From Candidatus Falkowiibacteriota bacterium (GTDB taxonomy: Bacteria > Patescibacteriota > Patescibacteriia > UBA2591 > JABMQE01), in NCBI GenBank assembly GCA_013203415.1, contig JABMQE010000039.1, positions 1 through 9,804 on the forward strand: a DNA stretch of 9,804 bases, read 5' to 3'. The translations under genes were made by a program, and so were the position numbers. Under the pieces are notes generated by a model. It did no database searches, was not told the DNA's origin, and saw nothing but the letters and a program-made list of their open reading frames with translations. Position 1 is the stretch's first letter, and every line of letters begins with the position of its first letter. Shown piece after piece: positions 5,910 through 9,804 of this stretch.

Positions 5910-6362
5910 ATGGAAGAGAAAACATCACCCACAATTAAAAACAGGCAAGATAAAAATAAAAAGAACATTATTGAGCAGCTAAGAGCAGTGCCTATTATTG
6001 AAATTGTTTGTAAAAAGACTGGGATTGGAAGGTCAACATTTTACCGATGGAAAACTGAAGACCCAAAGTTCGCCGATGAAGTTAATTCTGCCATCGAGCA
6101 AGGTGTATCTGTGATTTCTGATTTAGCAGAATCCAAACTTATCTCTGCAATCAAGGACCAGAATATGACCGGGATAATCTTCTGGCTCAAACATCACCAC
6201 AAAAATTATACAACCAGGGTCGAACTTTCCGGAAAAATAAAAACCGAATGTGAAGACCTCACTCCAGAGCAACAACAGCTTATTATGAAAGCACTTGAGT
6301 TAGCTTCAATTAAGGATCCTAAAACACATGAATCAAGAAGCGAACCAAAAACTGATCAATAA
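5910..6362 (+). CDS. terminase small subunit
   Basis: The 150-aa protein has a basic N-terminus, a helix-turn-helix at about 28-50 (EIVCKKTGIGRSTFYRWKTEDPKF), and a helical segment ending in AIKDQNMTGIIFWLKHHHKNY (80-100), a pattern typical of phage terminase small subunits. The acidic, Gln-rich C-terminus (about 112-150) would contact the large subunit. It should bind the packaging site and load the motor onto DNA. Its last 35 bp overlap the large-subunit gene, supporting co-translation. No Shine-Dalgarno sequence precedes the ATG at 5910. A generic HTH protein is the alternative, but the neighbouring large subunit makes the call fairly secure. Confidence 0.82.
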   Translation: MEEKTSPTIKNRQDKNKKNIIEQLRAVPIIEIVCKKTGIGRSTFYRWKTEDPKFADEVNSAIEQGVSVISDLAESKLISAIKDQNMTGIIFWLKHHHKNYTTRVELSGKIKTECEDLTPEQQQLIMKALELASIKDPKTHESRSEPKTDQ

Positions 6363-7761
6363 GATACTTCAAGACGAAAAATTAAGAAGAAGCCTCTCAC
6401 AACAGAGCCATTTTTGGTTTTTCCATATCTACTTGAATGACTATGTCAAATATAAAACAGCTGATTTCCAAAAAGAAATCTTTCATTTGACTGAGGACGA
6501 GAGCATAAAAAATCTAGTAATAGTTGCGTTCCGAGGCTCCGCAAAATCGACCATCATGACAACTTCATTACCCATCTGGTCAATTATTGGCAAACCGCAG
6601 AAAAAGTTCGTACTTATATTGAGCCAAACTCAACCACAAGCCAGAAATCATTTTGCTGATATCAAACGAGAGTTCGAAAATAATGAAATACTTAAAAAAG
6701 AACTCGGACCGTTCAGGCAAGAAGATACCTGGAGCTCGAGCTCACTCATCCTGCCTAAATTTGGCGCCAAGATAACTGCCGCTTCTGTTGAACAAAGTAT
6801 TAGGGGAATGAAATTTGGCCCGTATCGACCACAGCTCATAATATGTGACGACGTTGAAGATATCAACTCCGTAAAAACTCAAGAAAGCAGAGATAAAACT
6901 CACAAATGGTTCTTGAGTGAAGTACTCCCGCTCGGCGACAAAGACACCAGAATTATAACAGCAGGAAACCTACTGCACGAAGACGCTCTAATCGTCAGAA
7001 TTAAAAAAAGCATTAATGATAAACAAATGAAAGGAGTGTTTAAGTCATACCCCATTGCTGACGAACAAGGAAACCCACTGTGGCCAGGAAAACACCAAGA
7101 TAAAGAAGGGCTTGAAGAAGCAAGGAAAAATGCAGGTAACGAGATAACCTGGCAACGTGAATATCTGCTAACTATCATCCCTGACGAAGGCCAACTGGTG
7201 CAACCAGAATGGATAAAATATTATGATGAGTTACCAGATAAAAAACAATTGCGATACGTAGCCACAGGAATAGACCTAGCCGTATCTCTAAAAAACACGG
7301 CTAATTATACCGCGATGGTCAGCGCTAATATCTATAATGATGGCGAGAACACCAAGATATACATCCTACCAAATCCGATTAATAAAAAAATGGCGTTCCC
7401 TGAGATTACCAAGCAAATCGTTGTGCTCAATAATGCGTTTGGCCAAGGAGCCATTTTTTACGCAGAAAACATAGCAGCCCAGGACTACCTTATCCAAAAC
7501 ATAAAACAGGAGCATGGATATATAAATATACGAGGCGTGAATGTATCCGGGGCTGACAAAAGGATGCGGTTAGGAGCCGCTACAAATCCCATGCAACTGG
7601 GTAACATTCTGTTTCCAAAAAAAGGAGCTGAACTCTTAGTCCGGCAACTTTTAGGATTCGGGATGGAAAAAAATGATGACCTGTGCGATGCTTTCTCCCT
7701 GATGGTTAATGAAACAATCAAGGAAAATAATAAAGTCCTGCCCGAAATTTTTATTATTTAA
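6328..7761 (+). CDS. terminase large subunit (packaging ATPase and nuclease)
   Basis: The 477-aa product is a complete large terminase. The ATPase half shows Walker A as AFRGSAKST (67-75), Walker B with acidic pair as IICDD (171-175) and a coupling motif TAGN (211-214). The C-terminal half is an RNase H-like nuclease with GIDLAVS (D316), YAEN (E380 region) and NDDLCDAFS (D454) as metal ligands. It drives DNA into a capsid and cuts the concatemer. No frameshift or loss of catalytic residues is visible, so it may be functional. An AAGGA lies about 11 bp before the ATG at 6328. The gene ends tail to tail with the nuclease gene, the two stops overlapping in TTAA at 7758-7761. No portal gene follows. 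Confidence 0.93.
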   Translation: MNQEANQKLINKILQDEKLRRSLSQQSHFWFFHIYLNDYVKYKTADFQKEIFHLTEDESIKNLVIVAFRGSAKSTIMTTSLPIWSIIGKPQKKFVLILSQTQPQARNHFADIKREFENNEILKKELGPFRQEDTWSSSSLILPKFGAKITAASVEQSIRGMKFGPYRPQLIICDDVEDINSVKTQESRDKTHKWFLSEVLPLGDKDTRIITAGNLLHEDALIVRIKKSINDKQMKGVFKSYPIADEQGNPLWPGKHQDKEGLEEARKNAGNEITWQREYLLTIIPDEGQLVQPEWIKYYDELPDKKQLRYVATGIDLAVSLKNTANYTAMVSANIYNDGENTKIYILPNPINKKMAFPEITKQIVVLNNAFGQGAIFYAENIAAQDYLIQNIKQEHGYINIRGVNVSGADKRMRLGAATNPMQLGNILFPKKGAELLVRQLLGFGMEKNDDLCDAFSLMVNETIKENNKVLPEIFII

Positions 7762-8591
7762 TTCAAACTCTCACAAGCGTCCCCATCACCATCAGAATCT
7801 AACCTATGAATGTCATTATCAACGCCGCCACAAAATTCATAAACCGCCTGGGCTTCATCATGAGTTTTAAAATCTCCGCAATTATATTTATTGCTTAAAC
7901 AATCATACTCCCCTTGCGGAACCGGGGTTAAATCAAGTTCAGGTGTGATATCTATATCAACATCACAAATACCATCAGCCCAAAGTCCTAACTTATTATT
8001 CCTGGCATAATTTTCTGCCTGCTTAAATTCCGTTTGATATTTATAAGGAATATTATAAGTATACTCATGCGCATAGCCGTTCTCAATCATCCACTTATTA
8101 AAAAACAGACCATCCTCGCGATAAACATAATAAAGTAACCTTCCATATTTATCACGCTCTGGTTGAGTTAATTCAGATTCTAATTTTACTCGTTGATTAG
8201 TTAATAATTCTTTAGCCATATTAGAGGCCTCTTTTCCAAAACACTCTACTGGCTTAGAAGGGTGAACGGTTTCAGGCGTGTCCAATCCAATGAGGCGTAC
8301 GCTTTCATTAACACCGTTTATGCTTACTGATATAGTGTCCCCGTCAATTACCTTGACTACAAGATAGGTTTCAATAATTGGCTCTGGTGTCTTAGTCGTT
8401 GGTTCAGGTGGTTTGCTTTCTTGTTCAGTGTTGGCCAAATCTTGCTGGACTGGGTCAGTCTGAACAGTAGCTTCACCTTGTGGTACGCTAGGATTCTCCT
8501 GTCGAACATAATCGTTAGTCAAGTCCACAGAAGAATCACAACCAGACAAAACCAAAACAAACAAAAATATAATTGATATTTTCTTAATCAT
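7758..8591 (-). CDS. secreted lipoprotein thermonuclease with Excalibur domain
   Basis: Residues 1-18 are a lipoprotein signal peptide with lipobox LSGC, so mature protein would be anchored through C18. A Pro/Glu/Thr-rich linker spans about 25-75. Residues about 76-207 form a staphylococcal-nuclease domain with DGDT (D83, D85), RLIGLDTPE (R99, D104, E107) and YGR (R151), the full catalytic and calcium set. The C-terminal 227-277 is an Excalibur domain, with CGDFKTHDEAQAVYEFC and the calcium loop DSDGDGDACE. It should degrade DNA or RNA outside the membrane, plausibly for nucleotide scavenging or against foreign DNA. The start ATG at 8591 lies 6 bp after the upstream membrane-protein gene, implying one operon. 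It may be host cargo rather than an element gene. Confidence 0.92.
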   Translation of the reverse strand: MIKKISIIFLFVLVLSGCDSSVDLTNDYVRQENPSVPQGEATVQTDPVQQDLANTEQESKPPEPTTKTPEPIIETYLVVKVIDGDTISVSINGVNESVRLIGLDTPETVHPSKPVECFGKEASNMAKELLTNQRVKLESELTQPERDKYGRLLYYVYREDGLFFNKWMIENGYAHEYTYNIPYKYQTEFKQAENYARNNKLGLWADGICDVDIDITPELDLTPVPQGEYDCLSNKYNCGDFKTHDEAQAVYEFCGGVDNDIHRLDSDGDGDACESLN

Positions 8592-8597
8592 ATTCTT

Positions 8598-8840
8598 TTA
8601 TTTACTACCCCGTTGTTTAGCAACAAGCTTTTTCCCGTTAGGTGTGTCTGTTGGAATCATCAATTTGTCTTTGCACTTTGGACACCCCATGTATTTTCCA
8701 GACAATCGCCATAATGAATACACAAAACCCGGAATAACTAAAAACAACCACAAAATCAACTCAATTATAACCGACCCCCTTTTAAACTTTTTTGGCTTTC
8801 CTATATAGCCACAAGTTGTGCAGATGTGTTCTCCTTGCAT
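8598..8840 (-). CDS. small zinc-ribbon membrane protein
   Basis: This 80-aa protein has CxxC pairs at 7/10 (CTTCGYIG) and 53/56 (CPKC) flanking one hydrophobic segment at about 24-43 (IIELILWLFLVIPGFVYSLW). The pattern CTTCG, KRGS, IELILW, IPGFVYSLWR, CPKC, MIP is one I recognise as a recurrent small-protein family of unknown role. The two Cys pairs could bind one zinc only if the hydrophobic segment forms a re-entrant hairpin. It is first in a two-gene minus operon with the secreted nuclease; a functional link is inferred from spacing only. No Shine-Dalgarno sequence precedes the ATG at 8840; a TATAAT at 8843-8848 reads in the opposite direction. Confidence 0.75.
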   Translation of the reverse strand: MQGEHICTTCGYIGKPKKFKRGSVIIELILWLFLVIPGFVYSLWRLSGKYMGCPKCKDKLMIPTDTPNGKKLVAKQRGSK

Positions 8841-8949
8841 AATATAATTTTAAAATTAAAAATTATTTTACTGGCTGGAAAACACAAAAGGCCTTCCAAA
8901 CCAACTGACGAATCCTTTCGGAGACATCACTATACCCTTTCGGGTATAG

Positions 8950-9002
8950 ACCTATTCTACAAGTGCTGGCCGGAAGGCCATCTCTGTGTAGAATAGGTTT
9001 TT
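8950..9002 (+). terminator. 49-bp near-palindrome: terminator or attP-like site
   Basis: ACCTATTCTACA (8950-8961) is perfectly complementary to TGTAGAATAGGT (8987-8998). Inside lies TGGCC/GGCCA (8967-8971 with 8976-8980) closed by a GGAA tetraloop. TTTTT at 8998-9002 follows, which fits an intrinsic terminator for plus-strand transcription. The size and symmetry also fit a large-serine-recombinase attP, which normally lies beside the integrase gene. Confidence 0.5.
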
Positions 9003-9167
9003 CGACCATGCCCTGAAAAATCAGGGGTTAGGTCATCTAAATTGTATAGCTTAATAATAGCTTGAAAAAGGTGAAAAGTAAAGCAAAAGTTACCTACAGT
9101 TTGTCTACTTTAAGGGTCTGGACAACCTGGATCGGTCGCGTCATTAATGTAGTTAATAAGCAATAAT

Positions 9168-9173
9168 AAAGGA
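9168..9173 (+). promoter_or_regulatory. ribosome binding site of the recombinase gene
   Basis: AAAGGA lies five bases before the ATG at 9179. It is one of the few clear Shine-Dalgarno sequences in this window and fixes the recombinase start. Confidence 0.7.
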
Positions 9174-9178
9174 AATCT

Positions 9179-9804
9179 ATGGAGAAAAAACTACAACATG
9201 AGGCAATCCAGGCGGTCCAAACGCCTATTCCAGTGCATTACTGCCTTTATGCCAGAAAAAGCAGTGAATCAGACGAATTACAAGCCCTTTCTATTGATTC
9301 CCAGATCAAAGAAATGATAGAAATGGCGCAGGCTGAAAACGTAAAAGTGACCGAAATCAGACGCGAAAGTCATTCTGCCAAGGATTCTGGGCAAAGACCA
9401 GTGTTTAATCAGCTATTAATCGATATCCAACAAGGAAAATTCAATGGCATTCTCTGCTGGGCGCCGGATAGATTAAGCCGAAATGCTGGGGATTTAGGTC
9501 GAATGGTGGACTTAATGGATCAAGGTAAGCTCAAAGAAATACGAACCCATGGACAAAAATTTACTAATAACCCAAATGAAAAGTTCCTCTTGATGATTCT
9601 CGGAAGTCAGGCTAAACTGGAAAATGACCATAAAGGAATAAATGTTAAGAGGGGCCTTAGAGCTAAATGTGAAAGAGGTTGGAGGCCTGGCTGCTCGCCT
9701 TTGGGATACCTCCACGACAAATATGCGGATAAAGGCGATAAACGAATATTAATAGATTTGAAAAGAGCCCCTAATATTAAAAACATGATTGAGAAGGTGG
9801 CCTA
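9179..9804 (+). CDS. large serine recombinase, N-terminal part (runs off window)
   Basis: The frame is open from the ATG at 9179 to the window edge, giving 208 complete codons. The resolvase catalytic domain is clear: CLYARKSSE with R26 and nucleophile S28, SIDSQIKEM (39-47), and APDRLSRN with R98 and R101. The region LENDHKGINVKRGLRAKCERGWRPGCSPLGY (147-177) is the long helix and start of the Recombinase domain of large serine integrases. The protein should bring together attP and attB and exchange strands through a phosphoserine link. The zinc and coiled-coil parts lie outside the window. A short extension (about 18 aa) precedes the catalytic fold. Its position beside a dense inverted-repeat region suits an integrase at one end of the element. 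I see no inactivating change. Confidence 0.92.
   Translation, partial: MEKKLQHEAIQAVQTPIPVHYCLYARKSSESDELQALSIDSQIKEMIEMAQAENVKVTEIRRESHSAKDSGQRPVFNQLLIDIQQGKFNGILCWAPDRLSRNAGDLGRMVDLMDQGKLKEIRTHGQKFTNNPNEKFLLMILGSQAKLENDHKGINVKRGLRAKCERGWRPGCSPLGYLHDKYADKGDKRILIDLKRAPNIKNMIEKVA

Larger units (their letters stand above)
8841..9178. other. hairpin-rich intergenic region between divergent genes
   Basis: This 338-bp gap holds no gene. It contains CTATACCC/GGGTATAG (8930-8949, loop tttc), the 49-bp near-palindrome 8950-8998, and CCCTGA/TCAGGG (9011-9026, loop aaaa) extended by GACC (9004-9007) with GGTC (9031-9034). CCTTTCGG recurs at 8914-8921 and 8936-8943. TATAAT at 8843-8848 could be a plus-strand -10 box but has no good -35. 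From 9040 to 9178 it is AT-rich with no clear promoter for the recombinase. Confidence 0.6.

Noticed and set aside
9512..9715. Minus-strand frame of 67 codons
   Set aside because: It lies wholly inside the serine recombinase coding region.

Overview
The window looks like the control, defence and packaging part of a small integrative phage-type element in an AT-rich bacterium. The lineage is not certain. Several features together make a Candidate Phyla Radiation (Patescibacteria) host the best guess: compact AT-rich genes, many starts without a Shine-Dalgarno sequence, a zinc-ribbon/HTH protein of a type I associate with that group, an Excalibur-type surface nuclease, and a large serine recombinase of the 'YARKSSE' type. 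TGA is used as a stop, so a TGA-recoding lineage (Absconditabacteria/Gracilibacteria) is unlikely.

Layout. Bases 1-200 are distinctly GC-richer than the rest and hold no gene I can defend; they may be flanking or junction DNA. From 3351 back to 263 a minus-strand operon encodes, in order of transcription, a LexA/CI-like self-cleaving repressor, a peptidoglycan-binding M15 endolysin, a zinc-ribbon/HTH protein and a SIR2-family protein resembling anti-phage NADases. Two opposed promoters (TTGACA, 17-bp spacer, extended -10) lie back to back at 3439-3522 and form the lysogeny switch region. The plus-strand arm starts with a DUF2188 protein in the position where phages carry cro, then an unrecognised small protein. 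A 422-bp non-coding interval follows. It has a strong promoter, a long interrupted hairpin with a U-rich tail and several short repeats, and may specify a structured RNA or attenuator. Downstream are a ParB-like/beta-class DNA methyltransferase, a terminase small subunit and a complete terminase large subunit.

No portal, capsid or tail gene follows the terminase. Instead two minus-strand genes (a secreted lipoprotein nuclease with an Excalibur domain and a small zinc-ribbon membrane protein) abut the terminase tail to tail. After a hairpin-rich intergenic region comes a plus-strand large serine recombinase that runs off the right edge. A 49-bp near-palindrome upstream of it has the size and symmetry of a serine-integrase attP, but also reads as a terminator.

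Working model: the repressor keeps the plus-strand arm off; the SIR2 protein is made with the repressor and could protect the lysogen from other phages; the methyltransferase and terminase mark and package DNA on induction; the recombinase integrates and excises the element. Packaging genes without structural genes suggest a phage satellite or a decayed prophage, although the window is cut at both ends.
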